Source: Collimonas arenae (GTDB lineage Bacteria > Pseudomonadota > Gammaproteobacteria > Burkholderiales > Burkholderiaceae_D). From it: a stretch of DNA of 64,000 nt. Location of the stretch: the NCBI RefSeq assembly GCF_000786695.1, contig NZ_CP009962.1, forward strand, positions 744,001 through 808,000, written 5' to 3'. A program made the position numbers and the translations under genes. Of the stretch, positions 49,325 through 58,373 are shown one piece after another (positions within the stretch are counted from its first letter, which is position 1; every line of letters starts with the position of its first letter). Under the pieces are notes generated by a model that worked only from the letters and a program-made list of their open reading frames with translations, did not search any database and was not told the DNA's origin.

Positions 49325-50131
49325 ATGAAACTGCGTATCGCAACCTACAACATCCACAAAGGCGTTTCCTCGCTGGGAAGCCGGCCTCGCGTGCATGCGT
49401 TGAAGCAGGCGCTGGCGCAGATGGAGGCCGACGTCTTTTTCTTGCAGGAGGTGCAGGGCCGGCATGACTTGCTGGCGGCGCGTCATGCGGCGCATTGGCC
49501 GGACCAGCCGCAGCATGATTTTCTGGCCGGTGATTCGCATCACGCCGCCTATGGGATGAACGCTGTCTACGATCATGGCCATCACGGAAACGCCTTGCTG
49601 AGCCGTTTCGAAATCGCCTCGCAAAGCAATCAGGATGTGTCAGACCATGCCTATGAAGCACGCGGCATTTTGCATTGCGTGTTGAAAACGCCTTCCGTGG
49701 ATATCCATTGCTACGTGGTGCACCTGGGTTTGTTCGGCGGTGGCCGGCGGCGTCAGACCGCAGCTCTGATCGAGGCAGTGCGCAGTTCATCGCCGCCGGA
49801 TGCACCTTTAATCATTGCTGGCGATTTCAACGATTGGGGCAATCGCTTGAGCGAATTGTTGAGAGTACGCCTGGATGTCATGGAGATATTCGATGAGGGC
49901 ATCGCCACCGGAGGCGTCTTGCGCGGCGTCGGTTCCTATCTGCGGCAAATGATGGGACGCACGCCGCAACTGAAGCCGGCGCGCACTTTCCCGGCGGCGT
50001 TCCCTTGGTTGCGTCTGGACCGTATTTACTTGCGCGGCTTTACGGTAGAATCGGCGGAAGTCCTACATGGCGCCGAATGGGCAAAATTGTCTGATCATGC
50101 GCCGATTCTGGCGACCCTGAAACTGCGCTAG
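49325..50131 (+). CDS. Endonuclease/exonuclease/phosphatase-family protein (YbhP-like)
   Basis: A 268-residue EEP-superfamily phosphohydrolase. The metal-binding Asn is in LRIATYNIHKGVSSLG, the Glu in VFFLQEVQGRHD, and the catalytic set continues in LIIAGDFNDWG and DRIYLRGF, ending with SDHAPILATLKL. It is near clsB, as ybhP is in E. coli, suggesting a link to phospholipid metabolism. The substrate is unknown. Confidence 0.88.
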   Translation: MKLRIATYNIHKGVSSLGSRPRVHALKQALAQMEADVFFLQEVQGRHDLLAARHAAHWPDQPQHDFLAGDSHHAAYGMNAVYDHGHHGNALLSRFEIASQSNQDVSDHAYEARGILHCVLKTPSVDIHCYVVHLGLFGGGRRRQTAALIEAVRSSSPPDAPLIIAGDFNDWGNRLSELLRVRLDVMEIFDEGIATGGVLRGVGSYLRQMMGRTPQLKPARTFPAAFPWLRLDRIYLRGFTVESAEVLHGAEWAKLSDHAPILATLKLR

Positions 50132-50234
50132 CGCTGTTGTCGCCGACGATGATTCCTTGCCTGTCATCAGGCGTACTTTTGAGCGATAACCTCATGAAGA
50201 TAGTCCTGCTATCGGCCAGTCTTAATCTGCCTGC

Positions 50235-51398
50235 ATGCGCGCGGTAACTTTCAGCGCAGATAATCACATCACGTTATTGCATAACGGCGCCGCTTTTTTC
50301 CCGGCACTGATTACTGCGATTGATGCTGCGCATACGGAAATTTATCTGGAAACCTATATTTTCGCGGCTGACGACACGGCAATGTCGGTGCAGCAGGCGC
50401 TGGCGCGCGCGGCGCGGCGTGGCGTTGCAGTGAGGGTAATTACCGACTGGCTGGGTACGGGCCGCCTGCGTTCGGCGTCCCTGGAGCTGGAATTCCATAC
50501 CAGCGGCATCATGTATCGCGCCTTTAATCCCTGGTTCCAGCGCGGCGTCGCCAGAATGCATCGCAAGATGTGCGTGGTGGACCGGCAGGTCAGTTTTATC
50601 GGCGGCTTGAATATCATCGACGACATGGTTTCCGATGACGACTTGCGCTTGCCATTGCCGGCGCCGCGCTGGGATTTCGCGGTGAGCATCAGCGGTCCGC
50701 TGGTGGCGTCAATCCATGCCGAACTGGAAGCGCAATGGATGCGTCTGGGCGAGATGAAGCTGCTGGCGCGTTTCCAGCAATTCAAGCGCAGCCGCGCACG
50801 CGTCCGCGGCGCATCACACGGCCCCGCACTGGCCGGCCTGGTATTGCGCGACAACTTGCGCAATCGCCGCACGATCCAGCGCGCTTATTTACAGGCGTTG
50901 GGACACGCCCGTCATAGCGCCTTGCTGACCAGTCCATATTTTGCGCCGGGCAGGAAACTGCGGCGCGGCCTGGAAGAAGCCGCGCGGCGCGGCGTCGACG
51001 TCACACTGTTGCTGGGAGTGGGGCATTATCGCCTGCAGGATGCAGTGAGCCAGTCGTATTATCCGAAGCTGATGAAGGCGGGCGTCAAGATCGTCGAGTA
51101 CAGCAAAACCAACTTGCATGCCAAGGTTGCGGTGGTCGATGATAACTGGGCCACGGTCGGCTCCAGCAATTTCGACGGCTTGAGCCTGCTAGTGAATCAA
51201 GAGGCGAACGTGGTGATCAGGGATGTCGATTTTTCGCGTGCGTTGAGGCGTCAGATAGAAGTTGGCATCGCCGACGGCGATGCAGTCGCCGCAGATGCGT
51301 TTGATAACCAGTCATGGCTGGCTCGGGCCTGGCACGGCACGGCGTTTTTCCTGTATCGCATGCTGATGCGCATCATCACTATCGGTAACCGCGAATAA
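50235..51398 (+). CDS. clsB: Cardiolipin synthase B
   Basis: A 387-residue phospholipase D-superfamily enzyme. The two HKD motifs are HRKMCVVDRQVSFIGGLNI and HAKVAVVDDNWATVGSSNFD, and ETYIFAADDTAMSVQQAL is the family N-terminus. ClsB makes cardiolipin by transesterifying phosphatidylglycerol and acts at the inner membrane. It has the usual length and follows the EEP gene by 103 bases. Confidence 0.92.
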   Translation: MRAVTFSADNHITLLHNGAAFFPALITAIDAAHTEIYLETYIFAADDTAMSVQQALARAARRGVAVRVITDWLGTGRLRSASLELEFHTSGIMYRAFNPWFQRGVARMHRKMCVVDRQVSFIGGLNIIDDMVSDDDLRLPLPAPRWDFAVSISGPLVASIHAELEAQWMRLGEMKLLARFQQFKRSRARVRGASHGPALAGLVLRDNLRNRRTIQRAYLQALGHARHSALLTSPYFAPGRKLRRGLEEAARRGVDVTLLLGVGHYRLQDAVSQSYYPKLMKAGVKIVEYSKTNLHAKVAVVDDNWATVGSSNFDGLSLLVNQEANVVIRDVDFSRALRRQIEVGIADGDAVAADAFDNQSWLARAWHGTAFFLYRMLMRIITIGNRE

Positions 51399-51495
51399 CG
51401 GCATATCCAATGCCGTATCGACTGGAATGCATCCCGCGTAAAGTTGGTGCGTCGCCGCTGAATCGTCCGCAGCGGGACGTATCATTCGTCATCGG

Positions 51496-52224
51496 CTAGA
51501 TCTGAACCCAGGCGCCCTTGAAGACGATCGGTCCTGTCGGGCCGTTAGGATTTGGCGATCCGCCCTTCGGTTCCAGCGTCACCGCCAGAAGCGGTATCGA
51601 CTGCGGCGTAGCGTTGGCCGGCAATGCCAGGGTGACACTGCCGTTTGCTGTCAGCAAGCCCAGCGAACGCGGCGGGCCGTCTTTTGGCACCGCCCATAAT
51701 TCCAGGCTCTTGTCGGCTGCAATCGTCTGCGCCGTCACCACCTTGACGGTCATCTGGCCGTTTTGGGCATCGCCGGTCACGACGGCAATCGGCTGCGCCT
51801 GATCGTTGCTCAGCATTGCGATATATGAGGCAGGGGTGGGCACAGCGGCCGGCAATGGTTGCAATTGCTTGGTCAGCAGCAGCGAGGTCAGGATAATGGC
51901 CGCAGTAGTCGAAAACATGCCCAACCCGCGCCAGAAACTGATGTCTTCACGCAGTTCAAACCAGAAGGGACGCTTGCGTTGCGGCTTGCTCGATAAGCCT
52001 AGCTTGGCTTCGATTGCAGGCCACACGGCTGCAGAAGGCTGCGCTGCCGGCGCAAATTCCGCCATCGGATGCAGCCGGTCCTGCCATTCGGCAACCGCGA
52101 TGCGCAATACATCGTGACGTCGCAGCAAACTCTCGAAACGGCGGCGCGCACCGCCGCGCAGCGTGCCCAATACGTATTCGGCCGCCAGCTTATCTACCAG
52201 GGACGGGTTGGTCTGGATATTCAT
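51496..52224 (-). CDS. Anti-sigma factor, RskA type
   Basis: A 242-residue membrane-anchored anti-sigma factor. It has an N-terminal sigma-binding region (LVDKLAAEYVLGTLRGGARR), one transmembrane span near residues 100-125 (GMFSTTAAIILTSLLL), and a periplasmic RskA domain (LWAVPKDGPPRSLGLLTANG). Its ATG overlaps the sigma-factor stop as TGATG, so the two are translationally coupled. That places the start at 52224, not at the longer frame's 52251. Confidence 0.9.
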   Translation of the reverse strand: MNIQTNPSLVDKLAAEYVLGTLRGGARRRFESLLRRHDVLRIAVAEWQDRLHPMAEFAPAAQPSAAVWPAIEAKLGLSSKPQRKRPFWFELREDISFWRGLGMFSTTAAIILTSLLLTKQLQPLPAAVPTPASYIAMLSNDQAQPIAVVTGDAQNGQMTVKVVTAQTIAADKSLELWAVPKDGPPRSLGLLTANGSVTLALPANATPQSIPLLAVTLEPKGGSPNPNGPTGPIVFKGAWVQI

Positions 52225-52808
52225 CAGACGCTCCCAAGTTTGCCGAGACATGTTTTGAGGCGCTCAAGCCCGCGCCGTATCCATGTCTTGATGGTGCCAA
52301 TCGGCAATTTCATTTGTTCTGCCACTTCGCTATGCGACAGGTCATGATAAAAAGACAGGGCAATGGCTTGGCGATGCGCGCCCTCAAGGCGTCCCAGGCA
52401 TTTGGCCAGCGCCTTCGCATCATCAGTGAGTTGCAGCGCTTCCAACGGTGTCGGGTCGGCGCTTTCCATTGCGTTCATGACTTCCTTGTCAAATGTGTCG
52501 GCATCGATCTCGACGGCGCCATCCGTGCGGCGCAGGAGATCGAATGCCTTGTTGCGCACGATGGTGGTCATCCAGGTCATCGGTGCCGCCAGGCTAGCCT
52601 GGTAGCTATCGGCGTTGTTCCAGATGTTGACGAAACTTTCCTGCAGAATCTCTTCCGCCCACTCGCGCTTAACTAGTATACGTAGCGCGAAGCCAAACAG
52701 TTTCCAGGAGGTTGCGTCATAGAGTGCGCGAAAAGCGATAGCGTCCTTGCGCGTGACTGCAGCAAGCCAGATTTTCAGTTGTTCCGGTTGCAAGTCTTTG
52801 GATGGCAA
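52224..52808 (-). CDS. ECF RNA polymerase sigma factor (SigK/RpoE-like)
   Basis: A 194-residue extracytoplasmic-function sigma factor. Region 2 is visible as ALYDATSWKLFGFALRILVK, then EEILQESFVNIWNNADSY with SLAAPMTWMTTIVRNKAFDLL. Region 4 is QAIALSFYHDLSHSEVAEQM, with an HTH (LPIGTIKTWIRRGLERLKT). The start is a TTG with a good AAGGAAG site. It is held by the membrane anti-sigma factor downstream and released by an unknown envelope signal. Confidence 0.92.
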   Translation of the reverse strand: MPSKDLQPEQLKIWLAAVTRKDAIAFRALYDATSWKLFGFALRILVKREWAEEILQESFVNIWNNADSYQASLAAPMTWMTTIVRNKAFDLLRRTDGAVEIDADTFDKEVMNAMESADPTPLEALQLTDDAKALAKCLGRLEGAHRQAIALSFYHDLSHSEVAEQMKLPIGTIKTWIRRGLERLKTCLGKLGSV

Positions 52809-52935
52809 TTCGACTTCCTTTTAATAAACATCCAGTACGTCGCGATTGAATTTTGATGTTGCCGAAACAGACATGTCAGTAAGCACATTACCGTATGGTA
52901 ACTCGCGGCGCAACCGGCAACGCCAGGCATGGCGT

Positions 52936-52969
52936 AAAAAAAGCCCGCTATGAATCAGCGGGCTTTTTT
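52936..52969 (-). terminator. Rho-independent terminator after mscL
   Basis: The stem AAAAAAAGCCCGCT (52936-52949) pairs with AGCGGGCTTTTTT (52957-52969) around a seven-base loop, about 25 bases past the mscL stop. It can also act on the plus strand. Confidence 0.9.
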
Positions 52970-52993
52970 GTATGTCAGTTGCTAAAGTCGGGA

Positions 52994-53404
52994 CTATTTT
53001 TTCAGGGAGTCGCGGATTTCACGCAGCAATACGGTATTTTCCGGATCGGCCACCGGCGCCGGCGGTTCTTCGCCTCTCAGCTTGTTGATCATGCGCACCA
53101 TCTGGAAAATCACGAAGGCGAGAATCACGAAATTCAGCGCGATGGTGATGAAGTTGCCGTAGGCCAGTACAGCGCCGGCCTTTTTTGCTTCAGCCAGGGT
53201 CAGGTCCGCGCTTTGGCCATTCAGGGGGAAGTAGTGGTTGGCAAAATCCAGGCCGCCAAAGATCTTGCCGACTACTGGCATGATGATGTCCTGCACCAGG
53301 GAATCGACGATCTTGCCGAAAGCGCCGCCGATAATCACGCCGACGGCCAGGTCCATTACGTTGCCTTTGAGTGCAAAGGTCTTGAATTCCTGCATCATGC
53401 TCAT
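52994..53404 (-). CDS. mscL: Large-conductance mechanosensitive channel
   Basis: A 136-residue inner-membrane channel that opens at high membrane tension to release solutes during osmotic down-shock. The signature is [20 protein letters not shown], followed by [18 protein letters not shown]. The second span is [16 protein letters not shown], and the C-terminal helix is charged. The length is normal. A second ATG at 53398 is possible. Confidence 0.96.
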   Translation of the reverse strand: MSMMQEFKTFALKGNVMDLAVGVIIGGAFGKIVDSLVQDIIMPVVGKIFGGLDFANHYFPLNGQSADLTLAEAKKAGAVLAYGNFITIALNFVILAFVIFQMVRMINKLRGEEPPAPVADPENTVLLREIRDSLKK

Positions 53405-53638
53405 CTTGCTTGTTCTCCAGATTAATGTTGATCAGTCGGGAAGATACTGCGATCGCGACCAGATTAAAAGGATAAATTTGTCAATTCTTGTTAGTTTTCT
53501 TCCCTTGGAAACCCTGTCCTTACGTCGGTTTAGTTGTTTCCCAAGGGAATTGTGCCAGATTTAACAGCAGATTCAATGTAATTAGCTGATTTTGTACTTG
53601 ACTGCATCTATTTCCTTTAAAACAGTCGCCAGCTTCGA

Positions 53639-53644
53639 TATAAT
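53639..53644 (+). promoter_or_regulatory. Probable -10 element for petABC
   Basis: A perfect TATAAT lies 57 bases before the petA ATG. A -35 at the standard distance is weak. It is placed where the petABC promoter would be expected between the divergent mscL and petA. Confidence 0.4.
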
Positions 53645-53700
53645 CTTGGGTTGCTAGAAGTTCCGTGCATTTTTTCGTATTTTGACTGATTGGGGTTGGT

Positions 53701-54321
53701 ATGAGTATCGAAAAGCAGGTCGATTCCGGTCGGCGTGGTTTGCTCGTCGCTACATGCGCAGCGGGTGGCGTGGCCGGTCTGGCCACAGCGGGGGCTTTTG
53801 TGTCCACGTTCCAGCCGTCTGAGCGGGCGAAAGCAGCCGGAGCGCCGGTGGAAGTGGATATTTCTGGCATTAAACCAGGCGAGATGCAAGTCTTCGAGTG
53901 GCGCGGCAAGCCAGTCTGGATCATGAAACGCACCCCTGAGCAACTGAAAGGGCTGGAGCATACGGCTTCTGAAGTTGCCGACCCTGAGTCGCTCAAGCCC
54001 TACACCATGGACTTGCCCGACTACTGCAAGAACAAATCGAACAACCGTGGCCACGTCGGCCATGAGGAAACCCTGGTGCTGGTCGGTATCTGCCCGCATC
54101 TGGGTTGCTCCCCATCCTCGAAATTTACTCCAGGCGCGCAGGCGTCTTTGCCGGATGACTGGCAAGGCGGCTTCCTGTGCCCTTGCCATGGTTCTACCTT
54201 CGATCTGGCCGGCCGAGTCTTCAAGAACAAGCCAGCGCCAAATAATCTCGATGTGCCACGCTACATGTACCTGTCGGATACCAAGATCGTTATTGGTAAA
54301 GACGAGAAAGGTGAGGCTTAA
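53701..54321 (+). CDS. petA: Ubiquinol-cytochrome c reductase Rieske iron-sulfur subunit
   Basis: A 206-residue Rieske protein of the cytochrome bc1 complex. It has a twin-arginine signal-anchor (DSGRRGLLVATCAAGG) and the two cluster motifs CPHLGC (near 131) and CPCHGS (near 160), with ligands Cys and His from each. It faces the periplasm and passes electrons from ubiquinol to cytochrome c1. petB starts three bases after it. Confidence 0.97.
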   Translation: MSIEKQVDSGRRGLLVATCAAGGVAGLATAGAFVSTFQPSERAKAAGAPVEVDISGIKPGEMQVFEWRGKPVWIMKRTPEQLKGLEHTASEVADPESLKPYTMDLPDYCKNKSNNRGHVGHEETLVLVGICPHLGCSPSSKFTPGAQASLPDDWQGGFLCPCHGSTFDLAGRVFKNKPAPNNLDVPRYMYLSDTKIVIGKDEKGEA

Positions 54322-54324
54322 ACC

Positions 54325-55728
54325 ATGGCATTCCACGAAAAGCAGTTGCCGGCCGACGCTCCGCTCGCCGATAAAGCCTTGAACTGGGTCGATGCACGCT
54401 TCCCAGTGACTTCCACCTGGAAGGCGCATCTGTCGGAATACTACGCACCAAAGAATTTCAATTTCTGGTACGCCTTCGGTTCGCTGGCGTTGCTGGTGCT
54501 GGTGATCCAGATCGTTACCGGGATCTTCCTGGTGATGCATTACAAGCCGGATGCAACCCTCGCTTTTGCCTCGGTTGAATACATCATGCGCGATGTGCCT
54601 TGGGGTTGGCTGGTGCGCTACATGCACTCGACCGGCGCTTCGGCTTTCTTCATTGTGGTCTACCTGCACATGGTGCGCGGCCTGCTGTATGGTTCGTACC
54701 GCAAACCGCGTGAGCTCGTATGGCTGTTCGGCGTCGGCATTTTCTTGTGCCTGATGGGCGAAGCTTTCATGGGCTATCTGCTGCCATGGGGCCAGATGTC
54801 CTACTGGGGCGCGCAGGTGATCGTAAACCTGTTCGGCGCGATACCTTTCATCGGCCCTGATCTGTCGCTGTGGATTCGTGGCGACTACGTGGTGTCGGAC
54901 GCTACCCTGAACCGTTTCTTCTCGTTCCACGTGATCGCCATTCCGCTGGTCCTGATCGGCCTGGTGGTAGCACATATCGTCGCTCTGCATGAGGTCGGTT
55001 CGAACAATCCGGACGGCGTTGAAATCAAGGAAAAACTGGACGCCAAGGGCATCCCGCTGGACGGCGTACCGTTCCACCCTTACTACTCGGTGCATGACGT
55101 GATGGCAGTTGCGGTATTCCTGATCGTTTTCAGCGCCGTGGTGTTCTTCGGCCCGGAAATGGGCGGCTACTTCCTCGAGTACAACAACTTCGTTCCAGCA
55201 GATTCACTGAAGACGCCACCGCATATCGCACCGGTCTGGTATTTCACGCCTTACTACTCGATCCTGCGGGCAATTACTTCGGACTTCATCGTTTACCTGC
55301 AAGTCGGCGTCGGCGCCTATGTTGCGCTGTTGCTGTTCAAGTCCAGGCTGAGCAGCTTTGCCAAAATGGCTGCCGTTGTGATTGGCGCCGTGATGATTGG
55401 CGCGATGTTTGTATTTGACGCCAAATTCTTCGGCGTGGTACTGATGGGTGTGTCTGTCATGATTCTGGCTGGCTTGCCGTGGCTGGACCACTCAAGGGTC
55501 AAGTCGATCCGCTATCGTCCAAGCTGGCACAAATACATTTACATCCTGTTCGCAATTACGTTCGTGGTTCTGGGCTATCTTGGTGTGCAGCCGCCGTCGG
55601 AAATTGGCGGCTATGTCTCAAAGGTCTGCACCTTCATCTACTTCGGCTTCTTCCTGCTGATGCCTTGGTGGAGCGCCGCTGGTACGTTCAAGCCGGTGCC
55701 GGACCGTGTTGTTTATCACCCGCACTAA
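54325..55728 (+). CDS. petB: Ubiquinol-cytochrome c reductase cytochrome b
   Basis: A 467-residue cytochrome b with eight or more membrane helices. The quinol-site motif is present as PEMGGY region and family blocks, and the haem-ligand region is WGWLVRYMHSTGASAFFIVV with the paired histidines. GEAFMGYLLPWGQMSYWGAQ and FSFHVIAIPLVLIGLVVAH are diagnostic. Its N-terminus continues the petA operon. The next gene begins 16 bases after it. Confidence 0.97.
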   Translation: MAFHEKQLPADAPLADKALNWVDARFPVTSTWKAHLSEYYAPKNFNFWYAFGSLALLVLVIQIVTGIFLVMHYKPDATLAFASVEYIMRDVPWGWLVRYMHSTGASAFFIVVYLHMVRGLLYGSYRKPRELVWLFGVGIFLCLMGEAFMGYLLPWGQMSYWGAQVIVNLFGAIPFIGPDLSLWIRGDYVVSDATLNRFFSFHVIAIPLVLIGLVVAHIVALHEVGSNNPDGVEIKEKLDAKGIPLDGVPFHPYYSVHDVMAVAVFLIVFSAVVFFGPEMGGYFLEYNNFVPADSLKTPPHIAPVWYFTPYYSILRAITSDFIVYLQVGVGAYVALLLFKSRLSSFAKMAAVVIGAVMIGAMFVFDAKFFGVVLMGVSVMILAGLPWLDHSRVKSIRYRPSWHKYIYILFAITFVVLGYLGVQPPSEIGGYVSKVCTFIYFGFFLLMPWWSAAGTFKPVPDRVVYHPH

Positions 55729-55744
55729 GCCAGAGGATAAGAAC

Positions 55745-56512
55745 ATGACATTGCTTAAAAGATTGATGGCTACTCTGGTGTTGCTGCCTGCGCTGGCTTT
55801 TGCCAGTGAAGAGGGCGGTTATCCGCTGGATACCGCGCCGCCTCAGGGGAATAACCTATCGGCGCTGCAAAACGGCGCCAAGCTGTTTGTGAATTACTGC
55901 CTCAACTGCCACTCCGCTTCGTCCATGCGCTATAACCGCCTGCGCGATATCGGCCTGACAGAAGAGCAGATCAAAACCAATTTGTTGTTTACCACCGACA
56001 AAGTCGGCGGTCTGATGACAATCGCCATGGCGCCGAAAGATGCGAAGGAATGGTTTGGCGCTGCGCCTCCAGACCTGTCGGTGATTGCGCGCGCCAAGTC
56101 ATCCAGCGCCGGTAGCGGGCCTGACTGGCTGTATACTTATCTGCGAACATTCTACAAAGATGACAGCCGCCCAACCGGCTGGAACAACATGGTCTTCCCC
56201 AACGTCGGCATGCCGCACGTCTTGTGGGAACTGGAAGGAATTCGTACTGCCAAATACGAAGATGTAAAAGATCCTCACGAAGAAGGCAAGATGGAGCACA
56301 AGTTTGTCGGTTTCGAGCAAGTCAAGCCAGGCAAGATGAACAAGGTCGAATACGATGTTGCAGTCGCCGACCTGGTTTCCTATCTTGAATGGATGGGCGA
56401 GCCTGCTCAGAATACCCGCAAGCGCCTGGGCGTCTGGGTTCTGCTGTTCCTCGGCATGTTCTTTGTTCTGGCATGGCGTCTCAACGCGTCATACTGGAAA
56501 GACGTTAAGTAG
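55745..56512 (+). CDS. petC: Ubiquinol-cytochrome c reductase cytochrome c1
   Basis: A 255-residue membrane-anchored c-type cytochrome. The signal peptide ends near AFA, residue 20. The haem site is CLNCH at residues 52-56. DLSVIARAKSSSAGSGPDWL and YLRTFYKDDSRPTGWNN are typical, and a C-terminal span (GVWVLLFLGMFFVLAW) anchors it. The start at 55745 gives a proper signal, unlike the longer frame. It completes petABC. Confidence 0.96.
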   Translation: MTLLKRLMATLVLLPALAFASEEGGYPLDTAPPQGNNLSALQNGAKLFVNYCLNCHSASSMRYNRLRDIGLTEEQIKTNLLFTTDKVGGLMTIAMAPKDAKEWFGAAPPDLSVIARAKSSSAGSGPDWLYTYLRTFYKDDSRPTGWNNMVFPNVGMPHVLWELEGIRTAKYEDVKDPHEEGKMEHKFVGFEQVKPGKMNKVEYDVAVADLVSYLEWMGEPAQNTRKRLGVWVLLFLGMFFVLAWRLNASYWKDVK

Positions 56513-56545
56513 TTCATATCCGCGATTTTGCGGGTATGCGTTTTG

Positions 56546-56577
56546 GGGTGAGCCGTATCGGGTCTCACCCTTTTGTT
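56546..56577 (+). terminator. Hairpin between petC and sspA
   Basis: The stem GGGTGAG (56546-56552) pairs with CTCACCC (56564-56570) and is followed by TTTTGTTT. It lies 34 bases past petC and directly before sspA, so it is a terminator or partial attenuator. Confidence 0.7.
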
Positions 56578-56594
56578 TCTAAGGAACTATAAAA

Positions 56595-57206
56595 ATGATG
56601 GTTCTCTATTCGGGTACAACCTGCCCATTTTCACAACGCTGCCGTCTCGTTCTGTTCGAGAAGGGCATGGACTTTGAAATTCGCGATGTCGACTTGTTCA
56701 ACAAGCCGGAAGACATCTCGACCATGAATCCTTATGGTCAAGTGCCGATCCTGGTCGAGCGCGACCTGATTCTGTACGAGTCCAATATCATCAATGAGTA
56801 CATCGACGAACGTTTCCCGCATCCGCAATTGATGCCGGCCGATCCGCTGATGCGCGCCCGTGCGCGTTTGATGCTGTTCAACTTTGAGAAAGAATTGTTT
56901 ATCCACGTGCACACGCTGGAAAACGAGAAAACCAAAGCAGCAGAAAAGAGCCACGATAAGGCACGCTCCGAAATACGCGATCGTCTGACCACGCTGGCGC
57001 CTTTGTTCCTGAAGAACAAATACATGCTGGGCGACGAATTCTCGATGCTGGACGTGGCGATTGCGCCATTGCTGTGGCGTCTGGATCACTACGGTATCGA
57101 GCTGTCGAAGACGGCTGCCCCGCTGATGAAGTATGCTGAACGTATTTTCTCGCGTCCAGCCTACATCGAAGCGCTGACGCCGTCGGAAAAAGTCATGCGT
57201 CGTTAA
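56595..57206 (+). CDS. sspA: Stringent starvation protein A
   Basis: A 203-residue GST-fold protein that binds RNA polymerase and aids stationary-phase and acid-stress transcription. The thioredoxin-like start is VLYSGTTCPFSQRCRLVLFE, followed by the cis-Pro motif QVPILVERDLILYES, INEYIDERFPHPQLMPADP and a C-terminal GST helical domain. It follows petABC and precedes sspB, the conserved order in beta- and gammaproteobacteria. Confidence 0.95.
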   Translation: MMVLYSGTTCPFSQRCRLVLFEKGMDFEIRDVDLFNKPEDISTMNPYGQVPILVERDLILYESNIINEYIDERFPHPQLMPADPLMRARARLMLFNFEKELFIHVHTLENEKTKAAEKSHDKARSEIRDRLTTLAPLFLKNKYMLGDEFSMLDVAIAPLLWRLDHYGIELSKTAAPLMKYAERIFSRPAYIEALTPSEKVMRR

Positions 57207-57290
57207 GACGTAGTAGTTGACTGTCCTGTATTGCTTCGGCGGTACAGGACAGCCCTTGCTTAATCATTTGTACCGAACCAGTTTTCACCC

Positions 57291-57800
57291 ATGTCCGAGA
57301 CCTCTACCAAACCGTATTTGTTGCGCGCCATCTATGAGTGGTGCACCGACAATGGCTACACCCCGTATCTGGCGGCCAGGGTAGATGCGCACACGCGGGT
57401 GCCGATGCAATTCGTCAAAAACGGCGAAATCGTATTGAACATTAGTTTCGAAGCCACCAGCGGTCTGAAAATGGACAATGAATTTGTCAATTTCAGCGCT
57501 CGTTTCGGCGGTGTCTCACGCGATATTTCCGTGCCTGTGGATAATGTAATCGCCATTTATGCGCGCGAGAATGGTCAAGGCATGGCATTCGAACCATCGA
57601 TCCCGACCGACTCGGATATGACCGAAGTCGCTGCTGAACAAGAGACCAGCAGCGAACCGCCAGCTACAGTGACGCCGATTTTGACCTCGGTGCCATCGCC
57701 AACAAGCGATGCAAAACATGATTTGTCTGATTCCGGACCAGAAAAAGATCCGGAACCACCAAAAAAAGGTGGAAGACCTACCCTAACGCGAATTAAATAG
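57291..57800 (+). CDS. sspB: ClpXP specificity-enhancing factor SspB
   Basis: A 169-residue adaptor that brings ssrA-tagged proteins to ClpXP. The folded domain begins LRAIYEWCTDNGYTPYLAAR and includes EIVLNISFEATSGLKMDNEF and the tag-binding FGGVSRDISVPVDNVIAIYA. The tail is acidic and Pro-rich, with a terminal basic stretch (KKGGRPTLTRIK), which fits the ClpX-binding end. It is followed by tRNA-Thr. Confidence 0.94.
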   Translation: MSETSTKPYLLRAIYEWCTDNGYTPYLAARVDAHTRVPMQFVKNGEIVLNISFEATSGLKMDNEFVNFSARFGGVSRDISVPVDNVIAIYARENGQGMAFEPSIPTDSDMTEVAAEQETSSEPPATVTPILTSVPSPTSDAKHDLSDSGPEKDPEPPKKGGRPTLTRIK

Positions 57801-57825
57801 GTATAATTGCGGTCTTCGCAGTTTA

Positions 57826-57901
57826 GCTGGCTTAGCTCATCTGGTAGAGCACCTGACTTGTAATCAGGGGGTGGCGGGTTCAAGTCCTGCAGCCAGCACC
57901 A
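57826..57901 (+). tRNA. tRNA-Thr (anticodon TGT)
   Basis: The cloverleaf folds fully. The acceptor stem is GCTGGCT with AGCCAGC, the anticodon stem-loop is CTGA-CTTGTAA-TCAG with anticodon TGT, the T arm has GGTTCAAGTCC, and CCA is encoded at 57899-57901. The genes after it are mobile-element types, so its 3' end is a likely integration site. Confidence 0.95.
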
Positions 57902-58373
57902 ATGTTTAAAGGGGTTATAGCCTTCACGGTTATAACCCTTTTTCTTTTGGGTAGCAATCTGGGTAGCAAACCCGGAATTGACCAAATTTAGAAAAATAAT
58001 TTAATTGGTTTGAATCTTGCAAACGTGGCCCCCGACTTCGATGAGTAGGAAAAATTCCATGCATAAAGCATTTCCATCACTGGCGGAGTTTGTGGTCGGC
58101 ACCATAACTGCAACATCCCATGTGATTTAGGTATGGTGAAACGGTGTGAAACATTCAAACGGTTGAACGGGCTGCTTGAAATTGCTATTATCTAACTGTA
58201 GTAAACGTAGTCGGTAGTGTAATCGAACAACCTTGAGCCGCTGATGGTCGCCTAGGCCATTGGAACATGATGCAGTCCTGCAACATGCCATTTGCTCAGT
58301 TGTATTTTTGTTCCCTTCATAGACGGCATTTTTTTGCTGGGAGGGATCACATTTATGAACTGAGAAATTAAAA
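57902..58373. other. Left end of putative genomic island
   Basis: About 470 bases between tRNA-Thr and the AlpA-like gene. It starts with the tRNA terminator, then a 9-base direct repeat GGGTAGCAA at 57949-57957 and 57961-57969. No integrase is present. The minus-strand frames that cross it are an antisense copy of the tRNA and low-quality sequence. No second copy of the tRNA 3' end is in the window, so the other attachment site lies beyond 64000 if it exists. Confidence 0.55.
57912..57943 (+). terminator. Terminator after tRNA-Thr
   Basis: The stem GGGTTATA (57912-57919) pairs with TATAACCC (57931-57938) and is followed by TTTTT, 10 bases past the tRNA. Confidence 0.8.

Noticed and set aside
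53617..55095. Minus-strand frame of 492 codons
   Set aside because: It is antisense to petA and petB.
57575..57985. Minus-strand 136-codon frame across tRNA-Thr
   Set aside because: It reads the antisense of the tRNA and of the sspB end. Such frames are a known annotation artefact.
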